From assembly GCF_023898315.1 (NCBI RefSeq), contig NC_064619.1, positions 301,296,150 to 301,360,149 on the forward strand: a stretch of 64,000 nucleotides of DNA, read 5' to 3'. The translations under genes were made by a program, and so were the position numbers. Under the pieces are notes generated by a model, which saw only the letters and a list, made by a program, of their open reading frames with translations, ran no database searches and had not been told where the DNA came from. Every line of letters begins with the position of its first letter. Within the stretch, counting starts at the first letter, position 1. The DNA is from Schistocerca nitens (lineage: Eukaryota; Arthropoda; Insecta; Orthoptera; Acrididae). Below are positions 20,476 through 33,218 of this stretch, piece by piece.

Positions 20476-22520
20476 CTTACTTTATTGTGGTTCCACCTAA
20501 CGTCTACTTAGTAGAGAAGGAATATCATGTTTAATGTGATCTTCAGACCAAAATGCCATTACACCTTCTTCCCTTGGCGTAGCCAAAAAACAACGGCAGA
20601 AGTTGGAATCGAACCAAGACCATCATCATATGAAACTATCATCAGTCCAACAGACCACCAAACCTTCTTCTCTGCGACTCATTTCTCTATCATAAGACCG
20701 TTGCGGCACACAAGATGAGAATTCTGACACACAGGCTCCCTGTAGTGGTTTATAGGATGTTCAGTACTTTCATTTACTTGGTTGACCGAATCGACATGAA
20801 CTAGCTGCCTTGGCTACCCAATGCATACATTCGACTCTACTTTGTAATCACCGAAATAAAATAACGTAACTGCCACCTACGCAGAACTGCCAACAGTGTA
20901 GGATGCAGAAATTTAAATAGGAAGTGTTCCTTTCCATTTGAGCTACTCTATTGCGCTATCTGTTTGTTGAAACCATCGTGCAGGGCAAAAGAAATGCTGT
21001 AACTGTCTGTCTCTCAGAAGTCTAGATCCGGCCATATGCATTATCTCACAGCACTGTGGAATGCCGATGTTCTGGAGGAACTGTTGTTTACCTCCAGATG
21101 TGTTGTAGCTACGTCACAGCTAGTAGCGTAACGGTAAGCGTCGCGTGTTGTATTACATTCGCCTCTACATTTTTTTTAACGCAATTCTGCTGTCTGCTGA
21201 AGTTATCAATTTAATGGAAATTTGAACATAATTCTCTTCACTTCTCAACCCAAACTAGTCGCATGTGGAAAAAAGGCTAACTTCTGCGTCATTTTGTTCT
21301 TTTCAGGTTTAATAGACGGCTAGGCAGCAGATGCGCTCGAAGCTTTTGTATTATGTATGAGGAGAGCGCATCGTGCCAAAATAGAAATTTAGCTACCTTG
21401 ACAGCTTTAACTCAGAACAAGTTTTCTACATGCATATAATCAATAAACTGCATGTGCATTGTCAGGCTGTTAATGATAACATCAGACAATTCGCATATAT
21501 CGTTGATGATTAATTTCTCTCTCATGTTTAGTATTGTTTTAACAACACTAAAAGAAACCTTACGACAACTGTGCACTGTATTGTAAGAAATGAAATAAAA
21601 CTACCCACGATAACCTTACGACGGAAGTACGTCTGTTTTAACAAAACAGAGTATCTGTACACAGGCGTGCCTCTATCTGAACGAATTATCAAAGCACTAT
21701 TCACTTAGATTGGGTCTGTGTTTAAATGGTATGCTGTGTCACACTCTACAGGTATGCCAACGTGGCATTTCATAAATAAAGTTACGTATTCCTAGAAATC
21801 CAAAATTTGCTTGTCAGCAGTGGAAAGAGGCCTTACCTGTTGTGCAGCATTGTAAGTTTTTCACCATTGCACGTTGAGCTGAAAGTATTTTCTTGCTATT
21901 TGCTAATCCATTTATTTCCTTCATACTTATCACCCTGGCATGGGAGTCTTAAGTTAAGAACATTATGGAATTTTGTATCGTTGGCGGTCGATTCGAATTT
22001 CTTCAGAGACGCTTGTATTGTATAGCAGCTTGGCAGTCAGAAAGCCGAGATCTACGACCATTAACACAACTTACTGAGTCGAGCTACCAAGAGAATTTGA
22101 TGTGTAAAAGTTTTCTTCTGATTTTGTTGCAGAATTTTTTCTGGGAATTCGCAGCACCATGAAATAATACACAAAAAAAGCTCCCACGCGCTGCCCCTAC
22201 CACAGGTAGAACTGACGATTTCCTAACCGTTGGAACACGAGAAACGTGCAGTACCACGGGGCTACGGACACACTGCTGACAGCACGCCACTCTCGTCATG
22301 GTATTGGTCGCTCAGCCTCATAACGCATCGTGAAAGATATTAAAAGTTGTCACTTATGTGAAGAATAGCATTTCTTTAGCCAAAAAATTGAAATTTCTGT
22401 CTCAGTGTCTTAGTTTACGTGAGGATTATATACCACGAGTCATTCAAATGGAAAGGGAATATCAAGTGAATTTAGCGAGTCAGTTCAGTACCATCGCGGA
22501 AGTGATTGCACTGTCACAGT

Positions 22521-22571
22521 GTTGCCAAATGTTTGTGACGATGTTGCCAAATGTTTGTGACGATGTTGCCA
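22521..22571. repeat. Short 22-bp tandem duplication
   Basis: GTTGCCAAATGTTTGTGACG AT occurs twice in succession (22521-22542 and 22543-22564), followed by a partial third unit GTTGCCAA. There is no coding meaning I can see. It lies where weak arm homology resumes. Confidence 0.85.
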
Positions 22572-23059
22572 ATTCTCAGCTGTGCTAGGAGCAGCTCTGT
22601 AGCGTTATAGGAGGAGAATCCTGTGCTCGTGTCACAGGAGGGTACGGAGAGGAGGCGCGGGGTTTGGTTAATATGCAGCGTTTTCTCCTACCAGCTGTGT
22701 CAAACATTCAGGTGTGTAATCTTCCATCACGATTACAGTTTCCCACAAAATACATACGAATAAAGCACTTACCTGGTTACTTTCTTACAAAAGATTATTT
22801 CAGTACAATAAAAAGTCATTGGAAATCAACTTTGCCAACCTGTCACGAAAAGTAAGATACCAAACACTTTGCACCTCGAAATCGATTGCATCCATGTGCA
22901 GTCTTGTGATCATACAGGTAGAATTTCATGAATTGCACGAGAATGTAGAAAAATGTTGGTGCGAATGGAAGCTGTAAGAAACACAGTTACCTAATTATTC
23001 CGTACCACGTCATAATCAATTCATTTGATAATTCAGAAGAGCAGAAACTAAAAATTTCT

Positions 23060-24133
23060 ACATTTACATCTACATCCATACTCCGCAAGCCACCTGACGG
23101 TATGTGGCGGAGGGTACCCTGAGTACCTCTATGGGTTCTCCCTTCTATTCCAGTCTCGTATTGTTCGTGGAAAGAAGGATTGTCGGTATGCTTCTGTGTG
23201 GGCTGTAATCTCTCTGATTTTATCCTCATGCTCTCTTCGCGAGATATACGTAGGAGGGAGCAATATACTGCTTGACTCTTCGGTGAAGGTATGTTCTCGA
23301 AACTTTAACAAAAGCCCATACCGAGCTACTGAGCGTCTCTCCTGCAGAGTCTTCCACTGGAGTTTATCTATCATCTCCGTAACGCTTTCGCGATTACTAA
23401 ATGATCCTGTAACGAAGCGCGCTGCTCTCCGTTGGATCATCTCTATCTCTTCTATCAACCCTATCTGGTACGGATCCCACACTTCTGAGCAGTATTCAAG
23501 CAGTGGGCGAACAAGTGTACTGTAACCTACTTCCTTTGTTTTCGGATTGCATTTCCTTAGGGTTCTTCCAATGAATCTCAGTCTGGCATCTGCTTTACCG
23601 ACGATCAACTTTATATGATCATTCCATTTTAAATCAGTCCTAATGCGTACTCCCAGATAATTTATGGAATTAACTGCTTCCAGTTGCTGACCTGCTATTT
23701 TGTAGCTAAATGATAAGGGATCTATCTTTCTATGTATTCGCAGCACATTACACTTGTCTACATTGAGATTGAATTGCCATTCCCTGCACCATGCGTCAAT
23801 CGCTGCAGATCTTCCTGCATTTCAGTACAATTTTCCATTGTTACAACCTCTCGATACACCACAGCATCATCTGCAAAAAGCCTCAGTGAACTTCCGATGT
23901 TATCCACAAGGTTATTTATGTATACTGTGAATAGCAGCGGTCCTACGACACTCCCCTGCGGCACACCTGAAGTCACTCTTACTTCGGAAGACTTCTCTCC
24001 ATTGAGAATGACATGCTGTGTTCTGTCATCTAGGAGCTCTTCAATCCAATCACACAATTGGTCTGATAGTCCATGTGCTCTTACTTTGTTCATTAAACGA
24101 CTGTGGGGAACTGTATAGAACGCCTTGCCCATT
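23060..24133 (-). mobile_element. CR1-like LINE, 5'-truncated
   Basis: Minus-strand order: KAFYTVPHSRLM, WIEELLDDRTQHV, TSGVPQGSVVGPLLF and SLRLFADDAVVY (catalytic motif, near 23870), then a frameshift at about 23750. The long C-terminal frame (23746-23129) follows, with INYLGVRI, TLVRPLLEYCSEVWDPYQIG, MIQRRAARFVTGSF and SSSILLPPTYISRREHEDKI. The 3' end at 23061-23078 is the complement of a GTAGATG-type tail. It is the same subfamily as 46859-48010. It inserted inside the loop of the 15-kb element and is truncated before the N-terminal reverse transcriptase motifs. Confidence 0.88.
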
Positions 24134-24521
24134 AAGACAGAAACAAAAGTGCAGATGCGGGTACTGTGCAGATCTGCGCTTTTTCATCTTCAGATCTATA
24201 CAGAGAATGTATACTAACCAGCGTATTCATTGCTTTCGTAATGTTTCCCTCTTGTTTTGTCTTCTTATGATTAACTGGATCCACACCCATGAGTCTGATT
24301 TTTTCTTTGTATCCTTCCATCTATTATCTTTGTGTGTTATTGTTCGGTGTTCAAAAAGCAAAATATGATGCCTGCTCACACGGGGTATTAAAATGAGGTC
24401 GCAAAAAGGCTAACGAATTATAATCAAAATAGAGTGAGACGCCAATTTGTCTGTCGTTATGGTGTTAAGTGGACAGAAATAGTTGGGTGTTACTGCCGTC
24501 TTTTCTTATTGAGATTTTCAT

Positions 24522-24716
24522 GGTTCAAATGGCTCTGAGCACTATGCGACTTAACTTCTGAGGTCATCAGTCGCCTAGAACTTAGAACTAATTAAACCTA
24601 ACTAATCTAAGGACATCACACACATCCATGCCCGAGGCAGGATTCGAACCTGCGACCGTAGAGGTCGCTCGGTTCCAGACTGTAGCGCCTAGAACCGCAG
24701 GGCCACTCGAGCCGGC
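24522..24716 (-). repeat. Main-family SINE
   Basis: Complete head and tail between perfect 12-bp duplications TGAGATTTTCAT (24510-24521 and 24717-24728). Confidence 0.95.
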
Positions 24717-25106
24717 TGAGATTTTCATATTACCCTGACACAAGACGCCGATATAAATGTGTATAGTCTCCGTGACGAAACATTCCATTCATCGTGATCC
24801 ATTCGTTACAATAACAATGGTAGTAATTACAAATCAATAATCAAGGATGTTTACTGCATTACAGACGATTAACAAAATAACCAAGAATGGCTGAGTGTTT
24901 AATTGGCGCACTGAAACTGGCGCACTGAATAGGTGTTCTTACCACTTTGTTACTGAATTCTGTTCTAGTTGTTTGCAGAGAGAAAACAAAGAACCCTGTA
25001 GCCATACATATCGCTAGTACAACGAGATATTAGCTATCAACTATCCTTGCTTTACATCATGAGACGAACAAGGCGTCACTGAGCTGATATTTGAAATACA
25101 TTTCTG

Positions 25107-25157
25107 TTTTCTCTCTCTGTCTCTCTCTCTCTCTTTTTATTTTTATTTTTATTTTTT
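25107..25157. repeat. (CT)n / (TTTTTA)n low-complexity tract
   Basis: CT dinucleotides followed by TTTTTA-type repeats. Confidence 0.9.
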
Positions 25158-25559
25158 GAGGAAAAGCATTGAGAAGCGCGATAATAAGCAAGTAGGCATA
25201 TAACCTGTTTACAGTTATTTTCATCGGGATACATAATGCAAAAATACAACTTTTAAGTGTGTTATTGCGTAATTCCAGTTATTGACAGTCTATTCGTGAG
25301 CTTGCTCGCATTCAGTGGGGTGAAACCTATCACAGAAGCAAGCAAAACACAAATATTTCTTGCACCATGCGCAACACATAAACGAAATCTCGCTGCACTG
25401 ACGTGTTGTCCGCTATATTGCACGGAAAACATATCTGATTCATGTTGCTAAATTCAGCTCTATCAGATATCAATTTGGAAGCGTACCAAGTGTAGAAAAG
25501 TATATCTTGAAATAAGCAGAAAGGCCCATAGAGGTATTCGACTGAAACATAGCTGTAGT

Positions 25560-25800
25560 AGCCACCAGAAAGATCGCGGGAGGCGCACATTGGCACGGCG
25601 CGTCACGGTCGGTAGTTGCCGCAAGTAGAGTCCCGTCCACCAGAGGGCACGCGAGAATTCGGACGCGACCTCTGCCGGCGTAACAACAAGAACAACAACA
25701 ACAACTCCAGCAGCACGGGCCGTGCCCAGTCAGTCAACATCGGGCATGCCTAGGACACAGTCCCGGTCTACGCTAAGTGAAGTGCGACGTAAGCGTGAAC
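25560..25800. other. GC-rich block, possible LTR or regulatory piece
   Basis: An abrupt rise in GC and CpG content occurs inside an AT-rich loop, with an AAC-rich run at about 25684-25705. It resembles an LTR-derived repeat I vaguely remember from locusts, but I cannot define ends or a duplication. A first exon or promoter fragment is the alternative. There is no supported protein. Confidence 0.3.
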
Positions 25801-26194
25801 AGTGTTACTACAATAGCCATGACCAAAATTGTAACTGGGGTCGACACCATCGTCGTCTACCACCTTGACAACTCGAACGGTGACAGTGCTCGGCCGGTTA
25901 CTTACGTTTACTAGTATCAAAGCTACAGCATGAAAACACAAAAATGTTAATAACCCGAAGATCGTTAGTTTTGGAACCCATAGAAAGTAAAGCGTCATCA
26001 GTCGCAGGAGTGGTTTGAACACCACAGTGCTTTAATAGACACGGACTTGTTGGAGGTGGTATGCTGTTGCTTTCATCCGACCTTTGAGTTGACTTACTTA
26101 GTTAATAGGGGAACCTACAGTTTTACGTGGCTTTCGGACCACAGTGCAACTCGGCATTTTTCACATCAACAAACACTGCCCCAAGGGAAATATG

Positions 26195-26290
26195 TGTAAA
26201 ACGGCACATGAAAATCGTGGGACTGGTGAGGAATCGAACCTGAGACCTTCGTATCCATAGTCTTGCTCTTTATCACCTTGCCACCATGCA
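26195..26290 (-). repeat. tRNA-like SINE head
   Basis: On the minus strand GGTGGCAAGGTGATAAAGAG resembles a D-arm/box A, and CAGGTTCGATTCCTCACC near 26224-26241 is a T-arm with box B. The downstream tail is not one of the families defined elsewhere in the window. No target duplication was found. Confidence 0.5.
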
Positions 26291-26299
26291 GCCAACACT

Positions 26300-28000
26300 G
26301 TGCTTGCCATTAAAATTAAGGATCTTTCGTTTGTGCCTGCGTTGGCACTTGCGTGTCCCTTAGGAGACCTTACCTTTGGGATTACCCTCGTATAGGTGTG
26401 TGTAAACGCCTTCCAATGCCCACTCAAGGAAGACAAGGATACCTAGTCTAGCTTCAATATTACAAATACGCCTCTGTTTGTGGATGAACGCAGACTTAGG
26501 TTGATAATCATTTTGAATATTTATCAGTACTGTACCCATTGGTGTGAAACTCGTTTTCTACCAATGATTCCCACAGCTACAGGAACACTACTTTAATACC
26601 TCTTGCACAAAATACTTACGCAGTGCTATCAGACGAAAAGATCAACCTGACACAAACTGTGGGAAGTTTGTTTTACAACCTTCGTACCTGGATAAACAGC
26701 TTTTCCTATTTAAGATATCTGTGAATGTTGTTGCATAAGACGATTTAAGAAGAAACTAAATTCCTTCAGCTACGAAAATGTTTAAAGAAATCATGTTAAC
26801 GGCACTAAATCATGGTTTGTAAATCGTTTACCAGCCGTACTCTGCCGCATTCCGCTGGTTCGAAGGCAAAAAGCTTACCGACAAATTTCACCGAAGGAAA
26901 AGGGGGACGAAATGTCTCCCACTCGAAGGTCATGTTGTTTTACTTAAATGATTACAAAATCGGGAAAAACGAACAATGAGGTTGTCAGTGTAAGCACATT
27001 ACTGTTGTCAATATGATGCTGCACCGCCCAGGGCCTGTAATGATAAAGGGCCTGTTTAGGTGAGGCATATTGCGCACAAGTGGAAGAGCGAGCACCACTA
27101 AATTCTACAATCCGTATGCATTGCATACACACAGAAATTACTGTTACAGTGTACTTATGGAGCCCAATGAGTGAATTGCATATTTTCCGGTGAGAAAGAG
27201 CACTGGCAAACTGTCTTCGCTACATTAGGTTACTTAAACTGGCGTCACTTTGAGCTAGAATTTATGGCCAGCGACTAAGTGTAAGGACAGTGAGTCGGAT
27301 GCGGGTTTTGCAACTGTGAAATACTTTCCTTACATTATGGAAGCGAATATTAAATTTGAACAAATATTTCGAAAATTTTGGACTTGGATAGCTTAGAATG
27401 AAAATTTTTCTGTTTATTGCAAAGGAAAACAATTGATTTTCTAAAACATTCTGTGTCATACAGAACTTGGAACTGGTCACGTCGACCAAATCATATGGAA
27501 GAATCGACAGCGACGTATATTGGAAGGCAGTAAGATCCCTTGGCTTTTGGTTTGGCAGTATTCGACAGCCATTTCTAGGCCCAAGTAAATGAAGAAAGGC
27601 AGCGCGTTTTCGTTATCAAGTAACGTCTTCATCAATTACTTTAGTTTTAATGTGATCTACGAGTAATTACTGATGATTGATATTAACATGAAAAGGATTC
27701 CGTAGACAGGGAAAGAACTTTTTCTTGGGCAACTACTTCTATAATGACCAAAAGGACTTAAATGATGTTCAAGCACATGTGTTCCAGCAGCGGTATGAAG
27801 AAAATGATAATAATGACGGTGATAATCGAATTATCCGGTAACTTCACACTTCACAGTGGATTTTCTGGAACTAAGAAATTTCCTGAATTAGTGAAAATTT
27901 CAAAATGGCTTCAAATCGAGGCTATGACGCCTATACAGTCTTTACATCCTGTTGACATGAGAATAGCATAATCTCCACGTCAGAAGCTTGCTTCTACTTA
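26300..28000. other. No recognised feature
   Basis: Central loop of the 15-kb element. It is AT-rich, with only short open frames of 60-90 codons and without motifs. No transposase, capsid or polymerase signature was seen on either strand. Confidence 0.5.
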
Positions 28001-28389
28001 ACCATTTAATAGACTCGCATTTTTTTCCACCGTGACTAGTTTAGTAAGCTAAGCACATCATCCGTTACAGCACACTCCTGGGGCTGGGAAATGTGGCCTC
28101 AGTGGTCTGGTGGAACGAACTATCACAAGTGCAATGCGTGGGTACAGGCATTTACTTTTAAGGGGCACAAACACATTTACTTTACCTCTGGTAACCTCAA
28201 GAGAAAGATGTTATAATCCAGAATCCGCATTAAACGTCACGTTCCTTCATTCCAAACTGGGCAGAGCCGGTTTGCGTTGGAAAATGACATAGGTGGAGGT
28301 CAGGGTAAACAGAAATACTGTCGGCAGTAAACTTACTTACATTAGAAAATTTTATTTTATTTGATGAACTGATAGCCGTCTAGAGGAAC

Positions 28390-29100
28390 AGGGCTCTTAT
28401 TTTACTTGTACTTGATTGAACTAGAGACGTTGAAAAATTTGGTGCTGGACTGTGATTCGAATTCGTATCTCCTCTTTCGAGTATCTGAATCTCTCGGAAC
28501 AGTATAGTACAATCATTTTATTCCTTTTCCCAAGACTGCAGTCTTCTCTAGGTCTCCTCCAAAGGTAAATATGTGGGTCCGAATCCTGATCCAGTACAAA
28601 AATATTCATAATTTCATTTCAAACCCTATCACGTGCACTCCGGCCTGCTAGTGAAAATTAACGTGCATTTTTAATGTCTGCTCATGTTGCCAACAATTTC
28701 TAGACAAACACGCACACATCTTACTGTTGGTGAGTAAGCAATTGATACTTAAGCAATATTCGTGGACAATAAAGAAGAACGATAGGAGTGTGGTTCGATT
28801 GCCGCTCAGGCACAAAAATTTGTGTCCTTATTTTAGATTAAACACCTAGCAGCTGGCAAGAAAAACCGATACGTAACATTTGATTTTACTGTTAACAATC
28901 CGATTACGTCTTGGGTTCGTATCTCCATCGTAGAACTTCACATCATGCGCTTCATCTTTAAATTCATACACACTTCGTTACTTTTGAATTGAGGTATATC
29001 AGACATTTTTCATGATTCGTTAACAGGGATGAAAGGGTCTTGATAGGAGTCCCGGTTTATTACAAAAACTGTCGTCTTTTATTTTCAAGTTTAGATTTGG
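28390..29100 (+). repeat. Box-B module array (copy C)
   Basis: It matches 17440-17830 in the same orientation (GAGACGTTGAAAA..TGGTGCTGGACTG at both). It continues through box-B-like words near 28575, 28790 and 28910. Around 28885-28905 it reads GATTTTACTGTTAACAATCC, uninterrupted at the position where the target array holds the 15-kb element. Confidence 0.65.
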
Positions 29101-29163
29101 TTACTGATATAGGCGGAAAATTTCGGTACGTCATGACTCTTCATGGATAGTCAGCAATATGAT

Positions 29164-29300
29164 ATGATTACATTAGATTAGATTAATACTTGTTCCATAG
29201 ATCATGAATACGACATTTCGTAATGATGTGGAACGAGTCATTGTAATGAAAGATTTCTGTACATACCAGTATTCAATTTCTTTACAACAGTTTTTTACCC
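29164..29300 (-). mobile_element. Jockey-type LINE 3'-end fragment
   Basis: CTTGTTCCATAGATCATGAA ... TAATGATGTGGAACGAGTCA matches the 3' region of the LINE at 49618-50560 (CATGTTCCGTAGATCAT...TAATGATGTGGAACAAGTCA). A GATTA repeat at its edge (29168-29184) fits the simple-repeat 3' tail of a minus-oriented copy. Confidence 0.55.
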
Positions 29301-29305
29301 TCTCT

Positions 29306-29309
<4 letters not shown>

Positions 29310-29374
<65 letters not shown>

Positions 29375-29389
29375 ACACACACACACACA
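29310..29389. repeat. (CT)n(AC)n compound microsatellite
   Basis: CT repeats to 29340 followed by AC repeats to about 29388. The 71- and 106-codon frames across it are artefacts of the repeat. Confidence 0.97.
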
Positions 29390-30130
29390 TTCTCTTTTTA
29401 TTTTTATTTGTTTGTTGTGCTCGACTATCGGCGAGGCACGAAAACGTCCGTGAATGAATTTCTTAGTTTTGAGTACAGTTACGAAAGAAATATAAAAACA
29501 ACTATGAGAGTTACTGATTTATGATGCTTAGTAGCAGTACGTTCTGAGTATTATTAGCAACTAAGCTCCAGTCCCTAAACCTAGTTACAGAAATGCGAAT
29601 CAGACGCATTACGTATTCCAGGCCGTAGCAGCCGCGACTTGGAGACACCAGCTATGGTCACTTCCCAGCCCGCTGTAGGATCACATCGGTTCGTCTTCTT
29701 CCTGCTGGTAATGTAACTGAGATTTGGCAACAACGCAAGGTATGTTTGGCAACTCGTGATCTACGACTTACTTCCTGTTGTGCACGGGGTTAAGCCTCAA
29801 AGTTCACTTGATTTCTCGTGTCGTTTCCATTGAATAACCTGAGTTGTTATCGATTGAGGTGTAACAGAAGATTGTAGATTTACGGTTTTCAGCCCAGCAA
29901 AGACATTGAACGAGGCAATCTCAACTATTCTCGTCCTGTAAATAGCGGTTTACGCGTTCTAGCCACTATTGGCCTCGTAAGAGGAAGGCGCAAGCCATAT
30001 CTATCCGCTAGCTCTGTGTTGACGTGCTGACGTGTGGAAACGCGACTGTTATGGTTGGCGGTTCCAGCCTCGCCGAATGTAACGTTTTCATCCCTTCTGT
30101 GTAAGAGCTGCAAGCAGTCATATCAAACAT

Positions 30131-33100
30131 CGATAAGCAAATCGTAAGAAAATACTTTCAGCTCATAGTGCAATGGTGAAAAACTTACAATGCTGCACAA
30201 CAGGTAACGCTTCTTTCCGCTGCTGACAAGCAAATTTTGGGTTACTAGGAATACGTAACTTTATTTATGAAATGCCACGTTTGCATACCTGTTGAGTATG
30301 ATACAGCATACCATTTAAACACAGACCCAATCTAAGTGAATAGTGCTTTACTAATTCGTGCAGATAGACGCACGCTTGTGTACAGATACTCAGTTTTGTT
30401 AAAACAGACTTACTTCCGTCGTAAGGTTATCGTGGGTAGTTTTATTTCATTTCTTACAATACAGTGCACAGTTGTCGTAAGGTTTCTTTTAGTGTTGTTA
30501 AAACAATACTAAACATGAGAGAGAAATTAATCATCAACGATATATGCGATTTGTCTGATGTTATCTTTAACAGTCTGACAATGCACATGCAGTTTATGGA
30601 TTACATGCACGTAGAAAACTTGTTCTGAGTTAAAGCTGTCAAGCAAGGTTTGAAGAAGAATAAAACGCCACTACCAGACGACAGCTAATGTAGAAAATAC
30701 TTTTCTGACTATTTTGGCACGATGCGCTCTCCTCATACATAATACAAAAGTTTCGCGCGCATCTGCTGCCTAGCCGTCTATTAAACCTGAAAAGAACAAA
30801 ATGACGCAGAAGTTAGCCTTTTTTCCACATGCGACTAGTTTGGGTTGAGAAGTGAAGAGAATTATGTTCAAAGTTCCATTAAATTGATAACTTCAGCAGA
30901 CAGCAGAATTGCGTTAAAAAAAATGTAGAGGCGAATGTAATACAACACGCGACGCTTACCGTTACGCTACTAGCTGTGACGTAGCTACAACACATCTGGA
31001 GGTAAACAACAGTTCCTCCAGAACATCGGCATTCCACAGTGCTGTGAGATAATGCATATGGCCGGATCTAGACTTCTGAGAGACAGACAGTTACAGCATT
31101 TCTTTCGCCCTGCACGATGGTTTCAACAAACAGATAGCGCAATGGAGTAGCTCAAATGGAAAGGAACACTTCCTATTTAAATTTCTGCATCCTACACTGT
31201 TGGCAGTTCTGCGTAGGTGGCAGTTACGTTATTTTATTTCGGTGATTACAAAATAGAGTCGAATGTATGCACGGGGTAGCCAAGGCAGCTAGTTCATATC
31301 GATTCGGTCAATCAAGTAAATGAATGTACTGAACATCCTGCAAACCACTACAGGGAGCCCGTGTGTCAGAATTCTCATCTTGTGTGCCGCAACGGTGTTA
31401 TGGTAGAGAAATGAGTCGCAGAGAAGAAGGTTTGGTGGTCTGTTGGACTGATGATAGTTTCATATGATGATGGTCTCGGTTCGATTCCAACTTCTGCCGA
31501 TGTTTCTTGATAGGGAGACGCAGATTCTATTCTCTTCTGGCTACGGTAGAAGGTGTAATGGCATTTTGGTCTGAAAATCACATTAAACACGATATTCCTT
31601 CTCTACCAAGTAGACGTTAGGTGGAACCACAATAAAGTAAGGAGTGGCGACATGTAGAAACTCTATCACCAGTAACCTTTCTTATACTAGTTATTTATTT
31701 CTGGTGACGAAACAAACCCTGTGTATGGTCACAGGACACTTATTCCGTCTTTTATTTTAGCTTCTGTGTGTCGATAACATTGGTTCTGAACTGGGAATGC
31801 AACTCAGACCGCCCTTAACGCGGAATTTGATCCCTTCGTGACAATACAGCTCGACTACACCTTGTTGTTTGTTCAAAAATGCAGATTCCTCAACATCTCC
31901 ATATATTGCGCGTGAATGGGTTGGAATCCTGGCCAAGCACTAAACTTTTCACTATGTATTATCAAGCTGTACCATGAGAACACCTAATAGCTGGTGTATA
32001 ATAATTTTTATTTTTAATGCATTTTCATTCGTTGTCAACACTAACGATATCTGACGTTTTTGACTCCCAGTGAGACACAGAGCAATTTGCGAGATCACTG
32101 GATCAAGGATGTTATTCCGAGCTGCTGGTGGAGAAAAATTCGGTAAGTGTCGTCTCTTTGTGTGTAGTCAACAACGATATGTTTGGGGTTCGATTCTCAG
32201 TCAGCACTGAACACTTCGTCATATTATTTCTAGTTCAAACATGCTCACATGTCGCTGCTGGTGTAACAAACACATACTTAACGTTCCTTTTCTCTAGAAT
32301 ATAACAGCGATACGTGCCGGGTTGGTGTCCTGGGAAGGAAAAATTAATGTTTCGTCTCGTCATTTCATTTTTACATCTAGCTACTGCCAAGAAAATCCGA
32401 TATGTCAAAGTTGATTGTGCTTCGATAACAATCCGATTAGGTTCTGGGTTCGAATCCCTGTCCAACACAAAGCTTTACCTCACTGCATTTCAAGTAAGTT
32501 ACTTGTGAAGAAGTAGTATTTAACATCTCTCGTAGTTCGTTAACAGGGACAATAGATGCTGGGTAGGAATTCGCGACCATTAAAAATGTTTACGTTATGT
32601 AATTTAAAGCTGATATTTGTTAACTGACACTGTCTAAAATCGAGGGATATCACTCTCTTTATGCCTAGTCAGGAATGACTGTTAATTTCCCTCAGTCACG
32701 AAATCTTAGTTTGCATGACCTGGGTTTGAATCCATATGCAGAACGAGTCGGTTCGTCGTGTCATTTGAGGTTCATACATGTTCTCAACTAGCTGCTCGTG
32801 AATAACATAAATTTTTAATGACATTTTGTGTTAAATAATAATTATGGTATGTTACTTTGGAGAGGAAATCATGAATACGACGAACTTACTACGTGCATTA
32901 TCTATCTGACGTAATAATGAGAGTGCTAACATTTCAGGTATGTCAGTTATTGCAATAAATGCGAGCTTACCTGCCTTAAGGACAATCTGTGATGAGGTGT
33001 TTCCTGATATTTTTAGTATCGTAGTATTACTTTACATCCTGAGTTATTGCGATACAGAGAAGTGTTTTCTAGTGGAGACATGTTGGAACCATTTTCAGTA

Positions 33101-33218
33101 TTCAAACGACTGTATCAAAGAGCGATTAGAGGACCTGCTAGACAGCTGCGTTATGTGGGTTGCATGGGAATCAGGCGAAATGCAATCCAGGTCGTTCGGA
33201 TACTTTTGAGCATGATTG
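30131..33218 (-). repeat. Right inverted arm of the 15-kb element
   Basis: Complementary to the left arm, without the SINE and LTR. Box-B-like modules read on the plus strand at about 31480, 31920, 32193, 32320, 32450, 32565 and 32722. It carries a ~90-bp insertion relative to the left arm near 30650-30710 and a ~35-bp insertion near 31500-31535. The final 30 bp match the left terminus. Confidence 0.85.

Larger units (their letters stand above)
18218..21909 (+). repeat. Left inverted arm of the 15-kb element
   Basis: This arm begins with a ~240-bp terminal block, then box-B-like modules read on the minus strand (for example GACAGGGATTCGAACCCAGA at 19173). An AT-rich part from 20480 to 21909 follows. 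Nearly every line can be matched to the complement of 30131-33218 with scattered substitutions and small indels. It contains a SINE (18724-18918) and a solo LTR (20000-20475) absent from the other arm. No gene is recognised. Confidence 0.85.
18218..33218. mobile_element. 15-kb TIR element with ~3-kb inverted arms
   Basis: The left end is TA|CAGTCGTGCTCAAAAGTATC at 18216-18237. The right end is the complement of CAATCATGCTCAAAAGTATC followed by TA at 33219-33220. The arms (18218-21909 and 30131-33218) are homologous throughout once a SINE and a solo LTR in the left arm are discounted. Weaker matching patches continue inward near 22430-22590 and 29690-29850. The target array reads through without the element in copy A (near 13225) and, with a small difference, near 28893. 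A CAGT-type end and a TA target suggest Tc1/mariner-type cut and paste. The 8.2-kb centre holds LINE and SINE insertions, an array copy and no recognisable transposase, so it would be non-autonomous. The alternative is a small TIR insertion followed by a local inverted duplication. Confidence 0.7.

Noticed and set aside
29173..29524. ORFs with Cys-Val, Glu-Arg or His-Thr repeats
   Set aside because: They are translations of the (CT)n(AC)n microsatellite.
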